From NCBI GenBank assembly GCA_036346375.1, contig JAYEVE010000351.1, positions 45,661-109,660 on the forward strand: a DNA stretch of 64,000 nucleotides. Direction: 5' to 3'. Under the pieces are notes generated by a model that had not been told where the DNA came from, made no database searches, and saw only the letters and a program-made list of their open reading frames with translations. Below, one piece after another: positions 1 to 11,728 of the stretch. The stretch's first letter is position 1. Each line of letters begins with the position of its first letter. The stretch is from Guadua angustifolia. Lineage: Eukaryota > Streptophyta > Magnoliopsida > Poales > Poaceae. A program made the position numbers and the translations under genes.

Positions 1-884
1 TTGTATGTAGCTACCAGGAGTTCACCATACCGCACAACCTCCAACTGCAGCACCGGTTAGAGTAGCTCCACCATTTCCACATAGTCACTACGTATGCTGC
101 ACCTCCCTCCACATCCCTGCCACTGCCTCGCCCGGCCTCATGATTGGGTTCTCACCCACATCCGTCCCTAAGCACCTAACGACCCACGTATGTTCGCCCA
201 TTTTTGACCATGGCAGAAATTATGCGCCACTCCGCCCTAATTAAGCTTCATTGAGCAATGCTCTACCTTATCATCTTTTCTTCTACATCTCGCCAAACTT
301 TCCCTCATCTTCCTACAACAACAATGAGATGGAGCTCGTGACACTGTGTCGATTCTGCACTAGCTACCGCCTTCGCCTCACTGTTCTAGCCAACCCAATG
401 GGATTCTTCCCTAGCTACGCTCATCAAAATGAATTCTCAATCTTCCCCGATATTTCCCCTCAATCAATCTTGGCATTCCTCTTTAGGACTTCACTAAGCT
501 GTCATCTTACTCGCTTTCAGTCAAATACAACCGCTGCAGCTGCTATCTCCCTCTCTTTCCATAGCATTGCTACGTGTGGAGCTCATCTCGCCACTCTCAG
601 CTCATGCAAACAGACCACCCCAGCTTGTTTTATCCTTATTGTTGTAATATCCCAATTTTTGCTTTAATTTATTTTTATGCAATTTCATGTTTTTGACAAT
701 TTGTTGCATTTTATTTGAAATTTAAATAATATTTTGGAAATACCCTTCTTGTAATAATATTTAAAATTAGGTAAAGTTTAATGGAACTTTTGCCAAAAAT
801 ATTTTATTTGAGTTCTATATGTCTCAAAAATTTTTATGGAATTTTTGGATTTTTCCAAGTATTTTTGTTAATTATTTGAAGCCA
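1..884. other. Unassigned non-coding stretch
   Basis: No gene or repeat is recognised. Positions 1-640 are of mixed composition, with a short open frame (251-667) that has no recognisable domain. From 643 the DNA becomes very AT-rich and begins with TGTAATATCCC, which resembles the first bases of grass LTRs, but no matching second end was found. Confidence 0.5.
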
Positions 885-958
885 CTCTTTTTATTTAATA
901 TTTATTTTAAATCATTTTTTCAAAACTAATCGGCGGGATAAAAATTCTGGAAATACCT
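885..958 (+). repeat. Left terminal inverted repeat of the MULE
   Basis: About 73 bases of AT-rich sequence containing CAAAACTAATCGGCGGGAT recur in inverted orientation at 10611-10690 with only a few mismatches. The similarity stops sharply on the inner side (after GGAAATACC). The flanking 9-mers TTGAAGCCA (876-884) and TTCAGCCCA (10691-10699) match at 6 of 9 positions. That makes them only a weak candidate for the 9-bp target duplication expected of a Mutator-like element. Confidence 0.65.
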
Positions 959-1199
959 GTGCATGATGCAGGCGGCAGTCCTAAACAACGGCTAGCGTGG
1001 CGGCATCAAGCGAGTAGCGGACACGTGGGCTGTCGCGAGAGTGGGCGATCTTTGTGGTAGGCGGCGGCTTCCTTTTAAAACCGTGTCTTTGGCTACTATT
1101 CTCATTCGGGCGAGCGAGCAGCAGCCGAGAGCATCCACGGCGAGGAGAGGAGAGGAGAGGAGAAAAAAAAGAGGAAAAAAAAATGGGTTAAATGCAAAA

Positions 1200-1790
1200 A
1201 AAAAGGTAATGTCGAAAATTTTATGTGTTATATTTAGAAATTTAATTGAGTATTTAGGATTGTTTAGTATTTAGAAATGTAGAAATTTAATATCTTGAAA
1301 ATATTAGGCAATGTTTAGAGATTTAATATAGTATTTAGAAATATTTGGATTGTGTAGTATTTAGTATTTAGAAATGTAGAAATTTAATGTACTAAGAATA
1401 TTAGGCAATGTTTAGAGATTTGATGTAGTATTTAAAAATATTTGGATTGTGTAGTATTTAGTATTTAAAATGTAGAAATTTATTGTCTTGAGAATATTAG
1501 GCAATGTTTAGAGATTTGATGTAGTATTTAGAAATATTTGGATTTTGTAGTATTTAGTATTTAGAAATGTTGAAATTTAATGTACTAAGAATATTAGGAT
1601 TGGTTTAGAGATTTAATGTAGTATTTAGAAATATTTAGATTTTTAGTATTTAGTATTTGGAAATGTAAAATTTAATGTCTTGAAAATATTAGACAATGTT
1701 TAGAGATTTAATATAGTATTTAGAAATATTAGGATTATGTAGTATTTAGTATTTAGAAATGTTGAGAATCAATGTAGTAGAAGGAATTTA
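1200..1790. repeat. AT-rich tandem repeat, ~96-bp unit, about 5 copies
   Basis: The phrase GGCAATGTTTAGAGATTT and close variants recur about every 95-98 bases (near 1308, 1404, 1500, 1598, 1692), each followed by a TAGTATTTAGAAATATTTGGAT-type block. Copies differ by point changes and small indels. The array is non-coding and lies between the left inverted repeat and the transposase. Confidence 0.85.
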
Positions 1791-2599
1791 ATGTCGTAGG
1801 ATTGCGTAGTAGAAATTTTGTTATGCAAATAATTTATTAGGCAATATTTAGAAATATAATGCTGTAGAAATTTAATATTATGATGAAACATGGTAGACTA
1901 GTTATATGTTGCACGAGTAATGTTCCGAAAATTGCGACGTAGAAATTTAAGGAAGTATGATATATTTAGAGTCGGATTTGTTAGTATGATCACCATACGT
2001 TAGAAACTAGTAGAGTAAAAAAATTGGAAATGTCAGGCACTGTTAGAAATTAGTAGAGTAAAAAAATTTGACAATATAATGTAACATTTATATAGTAATG
2101 CATGATGTGGTTAGATGGAGAAATGATGATTTTTCGGTTCGGCGTTGTAGGCGACATCTTTGGAGAAATTGTATTTTAAATATTCTATGGAGATGGGGAG
2201 ATATACGGGGGCGGATGGAGTGGATTTGTCGGCATTTTCATGATCATCTGAGGCATATCTAGGCTAAGAGATAGGACATCTGAGGGTTTGTTGGAGTGGA
2301 TGTTTGGATGTTCATTTGGATGCCGAGTGTTGGTGTGGGTTAGAGCAATAGTAAGCCGTCGCAAGACTTTTCTGGAGAGTTGGTTCCTATTAGCGACATC
2401 GTCATGGAGGAACTATGTTGGGTATCTTTGTAGGCGGGTGGCCGCTCATATTCTTAGTAGATTGGTACGGTACCTCCATCGGTGTCGAAGGTTAGTGATG
2501 TCGGGGTAGATATTACGGAGGAGGGAAGACAAATATGCAAGAATCACGATGATGAAGGTGGCGAGGACCCGAGGCGGGGACACAAGGTTGGCGGTGGCG
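1791..2599. other. Non-coding stretch upstream of MULE transposase
   Basis: AT-rich to about 2100, then of balanced composition. No domain is recognisable in the short open frames here. It presumably holds the 5' region of the transposase transcript. Confidence 0.4.
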
Positions 2600-4586
2600 G
2601 CGTGATCGAGGCGAGGCGATCGTGGAGGCGAGGGTGGCAACGAGGGAGGAGGTGGAGCACATAGTTGACTTGATGGAGGAGGAGGACCGTGCGGATGAGA
2701 AGTCCACGATGGCGAGCATTTCGGACGAGGAGGACAATACTCTTGAGGTGTCTGTCCCCAGTGCGTGGACTAATTATAATTTCGAAGACCTAACAATGAA
2801 TGAAGGGAATAGGGATGCATGGGAGTATCATAAGAACGAGGTCACGCAGGAGGCCATATATAAAGACAAGGAGGCTGTGATGGATGCGGTGAAGTACTAG
2901 TCAATGTCTCTTCGGCGGTAATTCAGGGTAGTGAAGTCCAGCAAAAAAGACTACGACGTGAAGTGCGTAGTTGATTTGTGCCCATAGCGGGTGCATGCAT
3001 ACAAAGGGAAGTGGAGGGACTACTGGAAATGTTCCATAGTGATGGAGCATAACTGCCAACTGGAGGAAGCGGAGCAGGAACACCGCAATCTGTCATCCAC
3101 TTGGGTGGCAAATGTGTTTTATGGTCAGATCGTGGACAATCGCTTTGCAGCCTCGATCCATTATCGAGCCGTGGAGAGAGGTTTGATTACAAGATTAGCT
3201 ACGGAAAGGCATGGAGAGCAAAAGAACACTTTGCAAATATGGTTCGGGACATACGAGGCTTCTTCGAGAATATTCCACACTTGCTCGAGGGCAATATCAA
3301 GTAGGAATCGATGCGGTCATCGACCTTGTGGAGTTTCCAGCGGATGGTGCGTGTCGGGTAAGTGGGTCTTCTGGCGGGCCTTCTTCACCCTCGGCGCATG
3401 CATAAATGCTTTCCGACCTTTGTCGCTTTGGTCATTTGCATGGGCGGCACATTCCTCCGAGGAAATATAAGGGTCGATTCTAGCAATGTCGCGGGGGCGC
3501 CAACAACCGGGTTCTCCGGTCACATTGGCCTTCGTGGAGGGAAAACACGGAGAAATGATGCGGTTTCTTGAAAGAGTCAAGATGGCGGTTGTCGGGACCG
3601 CATACGATGTATGTGTCATCCATGACCGACATGTAGGAGCTCTTTGAGGCGATCGTGGATATGCAACAAGTGTCGGCGTCGTGGGAGCGACAAAGTGGCG
3701 AGACCTAAAGAAGCGGTGGTGCATGAGGCACATGGGTGCCAATTTTTCCATCGATTCAGGAACAAGGAGCTTATGCACATGTTCAGCGGTTGTGCAAGCA
3801 GAACCCGGCGGAGGAAGTTCGACAGCGGCTTGTGGAGGGCGTTGGATGAACTAACCAAGAAGCAATCACTTGAATCCAAGGGATGGCGCTAGATCATCAA
3901 GGAACCCTATGGTCTACCACGAGCAAGGAGATGACCCACAACCTTGTGTGCGCTCGTGACCGCGCGCAAACATTCGGCGTAAGTGGGGACAAGCATAAAG
4001 AGTTTCTAAGCTGGATATGACCACGATTTGTTGGAGAAATGGTCCCTTTTGCATGGCGAGGCGGTTCCGTTATGGAATAATGACAACCAACTTTGGCGGA
4101 GATTTACAACTGGGTAATGAAAGCGCGAGATGCCTTCCGTTGGTGGGCATTGTTGAGGTGTGTTACTAGGCACCCAAAGATATTTCGTTGAGCGGTACAA
4201 GGCCTCCATTGCATGTATGTCGAATGTCGTCTGTCCTACTCAGCGGTTGTCTCTCGTACATGGCCAACAAGACCACGGAAGGCACAGATAGCTCTGCCGG
4301 AAGCCCGCGCGCTACACTTGCCGTGCTGCATGTGATTGCCGCATAGCGAGACACACCGATCATGTCGTCAGTACATCTCCACTACTACCATAAGCAAAGT
4401 GTTCTCAACACGTGGCATAACGTGGTGTACGGGTACCGAGTCGATGGATCGTTCACGGTGGCCCCCCCTCCAGAGCATCGATGGGTACCGGACATCCGAA
4501 TGTTGAAGCAGAAGGTCGGGAGTCGAAGGACACGGTGCATTAGGAACGATATGTACGAGTCTGAAGCGCATCGTAATTGTGGATAA
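2600..4586 (+). pseudogene. MULE transposase (mudrA-like), broken
   Basis: An acidic N-terminal stretch (2622-2900) runs into a MuDR-type DNA-binding domain: a KEAVMDAVKYW-like segment, then C-VDLCPWRVHAYKGKWRDYW, then EHNC with the following conserved H. Next comes the ISYGKAWRAKE segment typical of grass MULE transposases. Further on, in shifting frames, lie the catalytic-core landmarks: a GGTFLRG block (~3450), VCVIHDRHVG (~3610), an MGANF-like HAHGCQFFH block (~3730), a YGIMTTNFAEVYNWVMK-like block (~4075) and a KVGSRRTRCIRNDM tail (~4510). At least four frameshifts and several stops separate these. The family fit is firm; activity is excluded. Confidence 0.85.
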
Positions 4587-4775
4587 TGTAATTCTATGTA
4601 CCAGTTATTTGTTGTCCCCGTCATGTAATTTTTGATTCTATGTACCAGTTATTTGTTGTCCCCATCAATGTAATTTTTGATTCTATGTACCAGTTATTTG
4701 TTGTCCCCGTCAATGTAATTTTTGATTCTATGTACCAGTTATTTGTTATCTCCGACATGTAATTTTTGGTTGTAT
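4583..4775. repeat. 45-bp tandem repeat, about 4 copies
   Basis: The phrase TTCTATGTACCAGTTATTTG recurs at 4592, 4636, 4681 and 4726, a 44-45-base period. It lies immediately after the transposase coding remnant, so it falls in the transcript's 3' part. Confidence 0.92.
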
Positions 4776-4949
4776 GTGCGTGATCGAACATATATTTGAA
4801 TATGCAACATTTCATTACTTTTCATTTAATTTTTGGTAGTTGTAACGTGTAACATTTACTTATTATCCGGTTTGTTTTATTTGCCTCCTACACTTACTTA
4901 TTGTTCAGTTTGTTTTATTTGCTTTCTAACCATAAATTTGCTTTGTAAC

Positions 4950-7294
4950 CATGCAGGCACAGGTGATGATGGCGCGAGTTGGGTGTGCTGCTGACGCTTG
5001 CCCCGAGCTGCTAGACTAGCACGTGGATAGGACCCACCGGTCTAGATTGTCCGCAGTTGAGGGCCGAGAGCTGGGGACACTGCGGTCTCGAGTGCCGAAG
5101 GAGTTTCTTCGGATCGACCCATGTTGGGTTCCTGATGGCTGCCAACTTTTCTACTCTTTTACTTACTGTTAATGGAATTTTAATGATGCTACACACGTGT
5201 AGATTCTGGCGGCGGCTTACTTCCGTTTTGTAGGATGGTGGAAGCGAGCGATTGCGGATGGCCCGCACGTCTCACGGTTCTCGTACGACAGGTCTCTACT
5301 GACCGTGCTCGTGGACCGGTGGAGACCGGAGACACACACATTCCACCTGTCCTGCGGAAAGATGGCTCCCACGCTGCAGGACGTGTCTTACCTCCTAGGA
5401 CTCCCTGCGCGGAGTCGTGCGGTTGTGCGCGTGGCGCCCTCGAGTGGCGTGGCGATTGGGCGTGCCGCCTAGGTGCGGCGACACCCGCGGCCCCGTCGTG
5501 CCCCACAAGGCGGATGGCGGCACGGAGTCGAAGCGTGGCTGCTCGATTCGGGGTTAGTACCTCGTTCATTGCAACCGCGGATCACGCCGAGTTCTTGACA
5601 ATATTGTACCGAATCTTTGCGGTGAGCTTCTCCACCTAGATCTTGACGAGGAGGACTGGCACACACACAGGCGTACACTGCTATTCTGTTTGGTTGGTAC
5701 TGTTCCGTCCTTGCAGGGGACACGGTGGACCGGCTTTTGTCGAGTTCGCCCGATTGATCGCCGACACCCGGCGGAGGTAACATATTTCATTAAAATCTCT
5801 TATGATAGGACATGTCTAACTTTGCCATTGTAAGCGAGATAGTGTAGTGGTGGTGGGGCTCTGCGTGCTTTCGCGTGCGTCTGAGGGTCTTCTTGAGTGT
5901 CTCCGGGTATCACCGACGCGGCGTTGACGGGTTGCATTCTACTACTGCAGCTGTGGTCCTGGGAGCACTTCTCTATCGGTAGGCCCGTTGTTGACCGGTC
6001 GTCGTTCTCATAGTACCTATACCACCACCACCAGATCGACTGGCCCACTATGGGCCTCTACTGGGTTCAGCGACAAGTATGCCCCCTTGTATCTAACCCC
6101 CTACTTTGACACTTTAATAACATGCACTACTTTTTATTTCACGGCGGGTGTCGCCCACTGGTCGGGAAAGGTCGTACCAGGATTCGTTCGGTGTTTGACG
6201 AACGCGGGGCGAGGGCGTCGCGGTGGACACCGTCAACCGCGTCTGAGGTCAGTCGAAGCACCTCACGGGCTATCCGAGCTTTCTTTGGAGTGACCATCGG
6301 CTCAGCTCACTCGTAAGGTCCTCCTCTTCGACACATGCATGGAGGAGTACTCATTGCTGCAAAGTGTTGCGGCGATTCGGCCTCTTCGGACTTTCCCCTG
6401 GCGATTACTCACGTTGTCTCACGTAGCGCGCACAGGTAGGTGTCCTGAGCACAATACTTACCATTCCCATGGAATGCATGTTGTATGTAAATTGCTGTTT
6501 TTGCATTGCAGGATGAACCGGGCGAAGTGCACTTTGGGCACTCCGTTCGCTCGTCGCGTAATCCGTGGGTGTTGCGGTGGGGCGGCGAGGCGGACACGGT
6601 CCCGAGACCGGCCGTCGACCACGCCACATACGACGATTACATGGAGTGGTTCGTGCCGCGGACTCGGCTCAGTGTTGGGTACACACGAGCATCGTATGTC
6701 ACAGCTCCGGCATTGGTGTCGGAGACGTACCCTTCACAGATGTCCCAGAGGGAGAACTATGCGGTAAGGGTCACCCCCGTCACCCTATACGTATGTTTTT
6801 TATGTAAATTACCTCATATCAAGCTAGCATTCTTGCAGGCACATCTTGCAGGGCAAGTGCAGCAGGCGAGTCGTGTTGGCGGGCCTCGGCGGAATCGTGC
6901 TCACCCCGTTCGACAGCGAGAAGCTTTTACTCGGATCCGCGGCACGATGCGCGGATATGCCGCTCTCACGCCGGGGGCGAGGCGTGGTCGCGGCGTAAGC
7001 ACGTCCTGTCGGCCAGCACCTCCCCGTCTAGTGGGCGTGCCGCACTTTCTCGCTTCGGCCGGTCGGCTGCCGCGGCCGATGTCGGCCACTCACGAACCCT
7101 CGTGTCCTCTGCCTGAGCCGCGATGCTACGGTGGGGTGACGAGGGCCAATCTTCGTCTCACGCATAGCCGCAGTGGCCACGATGGGGTGACGCGGGCTAG
7201 TCTTCGTCTCACGCAGCAGCAGGACCCCACGGTGCTTTCGGCTACTTGGGGCTACGACGACATTGATGAGATGGCAGCTTTCGACATGGACTAG
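4950..7294 (+). pseudogene. Plant mobile domain (PMD) protein, broken, multi-exon
   Basis: Conceptual translation in the plus frames gives the PMD hallmarks: an opening segment with the REL-LR-RVPKEFLRIDP pattern (~5050-5120); AAYFRFVGWWKRAI; and a TFHLSCGKMAPTLQDVSYLLGLP block (~5335-5405), the signature of this domain. A YMEWFVPRTRL segment (~6640) marks the C-terminal part. Intron-like breaks (an ATGCAG acceptor near 4955, a TTGCAG acceptor near 6510) and frameshifts interrupt it. PMD proteins (MAIN/MAIL family in plants) also occur inside MULE and gypsy elements; the position here, downstream of a MULE transposase in the same orientation, fits the transposon-borne form. The reading frame is open from 6506 to 7294. 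Confidence 0.75.
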
Positions 7295-8070
7295 TACCTG
7301 TCCACCGAGTACCTCGACCCACCACCCAGCGGAACACAGTGTGACAGACTACACTACCCCTGTGCCCGCGGGGGCAGACTAGGAGGGTCGTCCGTCCGCC
7401 GTCGCCACTCCGTACCCCAAAGCGATTAGGGCGTCGTTGTGGTGAGTTATTGTACGGTTGTACTTTTGTAATTTATTTATCTTCACCACCATGTTGTCTA
7501 ACTATCTGAACTAAGTGCTTGCATTTTTTTAGGTTATCTTTTTAGTCATATCGTCTGACTTATTTTTACGATTTTAGCAATTTAGATGCGAACAGCATGC
7601 TAAGCTCGACTAATAGATAAGTGGTAGCCCGTGTTGCATAGGTTTCATGGGCACTCTTCGATTTTAACAACATAAAACTCTTCGTTCACGACATTAAACT
7701 AAGATGTGCATCCGATTTTGGCTGCTGCTACTCCTCTTGGCTTCCACTGAGAATGGAGAATGAATCTAATGTTGCTTGTTGTGCTCTTTACTAAAAATAA
7801 AGGAAGGGGGTAAGAATGGCTATACTACCACAACTTTCTTGGTTTTGGCTAATGGATAAAGGGAGGTGCATCTCTACCGGCTATTAACTCTATCTTGCAC
7901 AAGCAAGGGAAGAATCTTCTTGCTCCTCACTTCTACCATTTCTTGCCTTTTACTTTTACCACTCTATCATTTACCACTTGATCACGCCTTGTTGATTACA
8001 TAGATAAGTGCTAGGCCACAATTTCTCAGATCATAAGTTACTGCGGAAAATATAGTACACCATACTCTTC
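7295..8070. other. Non-coding spacer between convergent MULE ORFs
   Basis: It separates the PMD ORF (+) from the zinc-finger ORF (-). No domain is found. A CTTCATTACGACATAAAGCTA phrase near 8068 has a diverged copy near 7680, so there is some internal duplication. Shared 3' ends of the two convergent transcripts would lie here. Confidence 0.45.
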
Positions 8071-8132
8071 ATTACGACATAAAGCTAGGATGCACATCAC
8101 GAACAAGGAGAATAATGGTTACAACTTCTCGT

Positions 8133-8714
8133 TTACTGAGTGGATCGAGGCCACTTCCCTTTCGCCCATGCCTCCGGTGGGGCTTCTCTGGCACGACGTG
8201 CCCTCTCTCGTTTCCTCTCTCTCTCGGCCTCCTTCTCCTCTGCTTCCTTTCGACGTGCCTCCTCGTGTGCCGCGTCACGCTGCGCTTGAAGCTGCCGTCT
8301 GAACTCCTCGTCTCGGATGCTTTGATCAAGGAGCATTTGGTCCTCCGGATCGATCTCCATATCAAACCACTTCTCAAATTCACACAGCGGTGGAGGCGAC
8401 TGGATGAAAAATAAATTAGCAAAGTTTCATGTACAAATATTATGAAACACGTATGATTGTTACCAGCTGGCGATTCTTCAGGCTCTTCTCCGTGGTCAAA
8501 TTAAATAGTTGCGGCACATCAATACCTCCTCTTCCAAGTTGGAATATCCCAAGAAGCGAACGAGCACGCAAGGATCTCCCCACAGACACATCGATTGGTA
8601 CAACCCCGCAGTCTGAAGAGATCTGGTACGCGATGTTCTTGGCGGCCACGCTTGAGCGCCTACCTCTTCCTTCGCCTTCCCTTTCCCTTTCCACTTGCCG
8701 CCTCGGCATTTTCG
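8133..8714 (-). pseudogene. MULE accessory zinc-finger/coiled-coil ORF, two exons, broken
   Basis: Exon 1 (about 8714-8467) holds a CVCGE zinc-knuckle segment followed by a WDIPTWKRRYWCAA segment, the pattern of small GRF-like zinc-finger ORFs found with grass MULEs. It reads only if frames are changed. A GTAACA donor at ~8465 and a CAG acceptor near 8402 bound a short intron. Exon 2 begins SPPPLCEFEKWFDMEIDPEDQ, then becomes a charged, probably coiled-coil tail rich in E, R and K, ending near 8133. It is convergent to the transposase and PMD genes. The function of such ORFs is not established; nucleic-acid binding is an inference. Confidence 0.6.
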
Positions 8715-8879
8715 ATTGAACATCTACTTATCTTTTCCTCCCTCTCCTTCCCTTCTCTCTTTTTTCTTTCTTCTTCTCTCATTTGCTAGCTTTGCGAGGC
8801 CTGGCCAGGCGAAGGTTATAAAGGGTAAATATCACTGGGTATGGGCGATCGCCGAATCTTTGGGGATAAGGCCCTATAT

Positions 8880-9120
8880 TTGTATTTAATATTTGTTTCA
8901 AATTTTTTAGTATAATAAGCGAGGAAAAATTAATCGGTTTGTGAAAATGTCGGAGGCACCTTGCCCAATGGTAAATATTGTCTGAAATGGGCGATCATAC
9001 GGTATGGGAACAATCGCCCATTTCAAGGTGATATTTACCTTGACGATGTGCCTGACATTTCATATGATGAATTTTCTCGCTTATTTACTGAAAAAATTTG
9101 AAACAAATATTAAACTCTAA
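8880..9120. repeat. Foldback (inverted repeat) of ~230 bp
   Basis: Arms at about 8882-8990 and 9008-9118 are inverted copies: both contain TTTAATATTTGTTTCAAATTTTTT, AATAAGCGAG and a GGGCGAT core near the centre. A transcript would form a long imperfect hairpin. It lies inside the MULE close to the 185-bp array. Confidence 0.8.
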
Positions 9121-9264
9121 ATATGAAACCTATCTCCCGATGTCGGCGATGAATTTTTAAATTTTGATAATTCGCCGTCAAATTTAAAAATTCCAAGTGA
9201 AGCGCCGTTTGTATGACCGCCATCTGAAACAAGCATATTGGCGATCAAAAATTGGATGTTTCGT

Positions 9265-10370
9265 GCCGCGATTTACGTGGTTTCGTGGCGTGAGTGCCTT
9301 TTCGATTTTCGCAATTTCCTCACAGGAACGCGTCGGCCATCTCGCCGATCCATAAGTGATACCTCGCGTTGCGTAGGTCGCCCTTGATTTTTCTGTATTT
9401 TTTGGGCGTATCCGGCTTGTCCTGAGACTCTGAAAACCCCTAAGTGGCCCACGATTTACGTGGTTTCATGGCGCGAGTGCCTTTTTCGATTTTTCGTAAT
9501 TTTCTCACGGGAACAGCGTCTGGCTATCTCACCCATACGTAAGTGGTAGCCCGCGTTACGTAGGTCGCTCTTGATTTTTCCCGTATTTTTTGGGGTGTAT
9601 CCGGCTTGTCCCGCGGAGACTCTGAAAATCCCTAAGTGGCCCACGATTTTTATGGTTTCATGGTGTGAGTGCCTTTTTCGATTTTGCAACTTCCTCTGCA
9701 AGACAGCGTCGGCTATCTCACCCATACGTAAGTGGTCCGCGTTGCGTAGGTTGCTCTTGATTTTTTTCAGTATTTTTGGGCGTGTCCGGCTTGTCCCTGA
9801 GACTCTGAAAACCCTAAGTAGCCACGATTTACGTGGTTTCATAGCGCGAGTGCCTTTTTCGATTTTCGCAACTTCTGCCGGAACGCGTCGCTATCTCGCC
9901 CATCGTAAGTGGTAGCCCGCGTTGCATAGGTCACTCTTGATTTTCCGTATTTTTGGGCGTATCCAGCTGTCGCGAGACTCTGAAAACCCTAAGTGGCCAC
10001 GATTTCCGTGTTTACGTGGCGCGAGTGTCTTTCGATTTTCGCAACTTCAAGCGAAGCCAGCGTCTAACCAGCTCGCCCATACATAGCGGTAGCTCGCATT
10101 GTGTAGGTCGCTCTTGATTTTTCTTGTATTTTTGGGGCGTATTCGGCTGCTTGCGAACTACGAAAACCCTTAAGTGGCCACGATTTCCGCGGTTTACGTG
10201 GCGCGAGTGCCTTTCGGTTTTCGCAACCGGACCGGGAGACGCGTTGACCATCTCGCCCGTACAAAGGTGGTAGCCAGCGTTGCGTGGAGTCGCCGTGATT
10301 TTTCTCGTATGTTTTCGGCCATATTCGCCGGACCCTCGTGGCTACGAAAATCCCTAAGTGGGATGCGCAT
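9265..10370. repeat. Tandem array, ~185-bp unit, about 6 copies
   Basis: Each unit contains the same phrases in order: GGCGCGAGTGCCTTT, a TCGCCCATACGTAAGTGGTAG-type block, GTAGGTCGCTCTTGATTTTT, and a GACTCTGAAAACCCTAAGTG-type block. Units start near 9270, 9465, 9655, 9833, 10010 and 10195. Divergence between units is perhaps 10-20 percent. It is non-coding; the open frames across it simply mirror the repeat. Confidence 0.9.
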
Positions 10371-10610
10371 CACTAACAAAGTAAAATAATTTTTCTGGTT
10401 CAATACAACAAGTTTTTTTGTAATTCTTCCCGGTTCAATACAACAATTATTGTACAAACAATTTACAACAAAAATTGTAAAAAAAAAGCTACAGTAACCT
10501 ATCGCCCCAACCTAGGGCGATCAGTCTATTTTTTAATTTTTCTTCCTCTGCCGTTACAGTTCGAAATTGGGCCGTTAGCCAGAGCACCTAGATCGCCCCG
10601 TACTGGAGCG

Positions 10611-10690
10611 ACGGGGGTATTTCCGTAAATTTTTGATCCCGCCTATTAGTTTTGAAAAAATGATTTAAAATAAACATTAAATAAAAAAAA
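10611..10690 (-). repeat. Right terminal inverted repeat of the MULE
   Basis: Inverted copy of 885-958. The inner side (10500-10610) carries GGGCGATC-type motifs that are not shared with the left end. Confidence 0.65.
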
Positions 10691-11018
10691 TTCAGCCCAT
10701 TTTCTTACTCCTCATCCAAGTGCACCATGCAACTCACTTGCCTTGGCCCAACTAGCCCCAATATACGATGGGGCCCACCTGTTAGCCAGATCGTCTCCGT
10801 CTCTGAGCTGGAGTCCATGCCCGGGCATGTCCACCATATACTATGCTCCTGCGTCAGCCAAGGCAAGGACTTCCGAGGCTATATTAGGAGTGCACCGTGA
10901 TTGCCTAGACCACGTGAACTCATAGCCCTAGACCAATCAAACTGAGGAGCGGTTATCGAGCTAGATTTTGCAAATTTGTTCGCGCACTGTTACCGTGGGA
11001 AAAAGCTCGATTCGTTGC
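10691..11018. other. Spacer between MULE and gypsy element
   Basis: Unique-looking, moderately GC-rich DNA with no recognisable gene or repeat. Confidence 0.5.
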
Positions 11019-11427
11019 TGTGAGACTCTCGAAGATAGAAAACAAACACACCGGAAATGTATGGTATTTCTCACGGGTAGATACAAGTTCGCCACCGCCA
11101 GGTTGCTGCTCAAACGAGCAGAACAGCCAATATAACCCGCCGCGCTCTTTACAGGTAATCTCTGTATACTACTTATACTTCTCCTTCTATTCCCCAACTC
11201 ACACCAGCCACAAAGCACTGCTATCGCAATTGCATAGCAGACTAGACAATCTAGTTGTTAACCCTCCGGTCCAAGTATCGTTGATTGGGCTTACGGACTC
11301 GCGTCATCTTCGCGTTGGGCGGCTGCTCTCGGAGATAAGCGTTGTTTTGCCTTCTTCCTTTCGATGCCATCCCATTCGAATCAACTCCTTGTTACGAGCG
11401 TCCGGTGAAGTCTTGACATTCGCTCCT
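11019..11427 (-). repeat. 3' LTR of the gypsy element
   Basis: Shares TGAGACTCTCGAAGATAGAA, GTATGGTATTTCTCACG and later blocks with the copy at 16282-16689, with scattered substitutions and 1-3-base indels. The number of differences points to an old insertion. Confidence 0.85.
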
Positions 11428-11449
11428 CCTAGACAACCGGCTTGTCCCC

Positions 11450-11582
11450 AAGGTTGTCGCGCAAAGAATTGATCTTTCATAGCTTGCTCGTCCTCCCAAG
11501 TTGCCAAAGATGCGGGCATGTAGACTATTGCACAAGCAATTGAGGAATTATTTTGCGACACGGCGACATAATCTTCTATCAA
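11450..11582 (-). pseudogene. Chromodomain remnant of integrase C-terminus
   Basis: The minus-strand frame reads YMPASLATWEDEQAMKDQF then a QPWGQAG segment. The ATWED-x(3)-LKxxF pattern followed by AWGQA is the C-terminal end of a chromovirus chromodomain and tail. Such domains steer integrase to chromatin marks. The N-terminal half is lost to frame changes. Confidence 0.65.
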
Positions 11583-11728
11583 GAATGTGCATAGGAAATC
11601 TCAATTGATGATCGAGTCGGGAATATGTTCCTCGACACAGGGAGGGACTCCTTTGGTGGCTTAGGAGTGACACATGGAACACAGGATGAATAGAGCTTGT
11701 CATTGGGAGTTTCAATTCATATGCCACG

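Larger units (their letters stand above)
885..10690 (+). mobile_element. Large Mutator-like element (MULE), degenerate
   Basis: The element is defined by long inverted ends (885-958 and 10611-10690) around a mudrA-type transposase pseudogene, a plant mobile domain ORF, and an oppositely oriented zinc-finger/coiled-coil ORF. All three are broken by stops or frameshifts, so it is not self-mobile. Both ends carry non-coding repeat arrays (an AT-rich ~96-bp array at left, a ~185-bp array and a foldback at right), as large plant MULEs often do. Family membership rests on the transposase; the exact ends are inferred from the inverted repeat. Confidence 0.7.

Noticed and set aside
251..667. 138-codon frame as a gene
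   Set aside because: No domain or plausible codon pattern; composition is unremarkable and it runs into AT-rich repeat DNA.
9265..10370. Tandem array as a CRISPR array
   Set aside because: Units are ~185 bp with divergence throughout, no short identical repeats with unique spacers, and the DNA is from a plant.
9456..10457. Several frames on both strands across the tandem array
   Set aside because: They repeat with the 185-bp unit on both strands; they are a by-product of the array.
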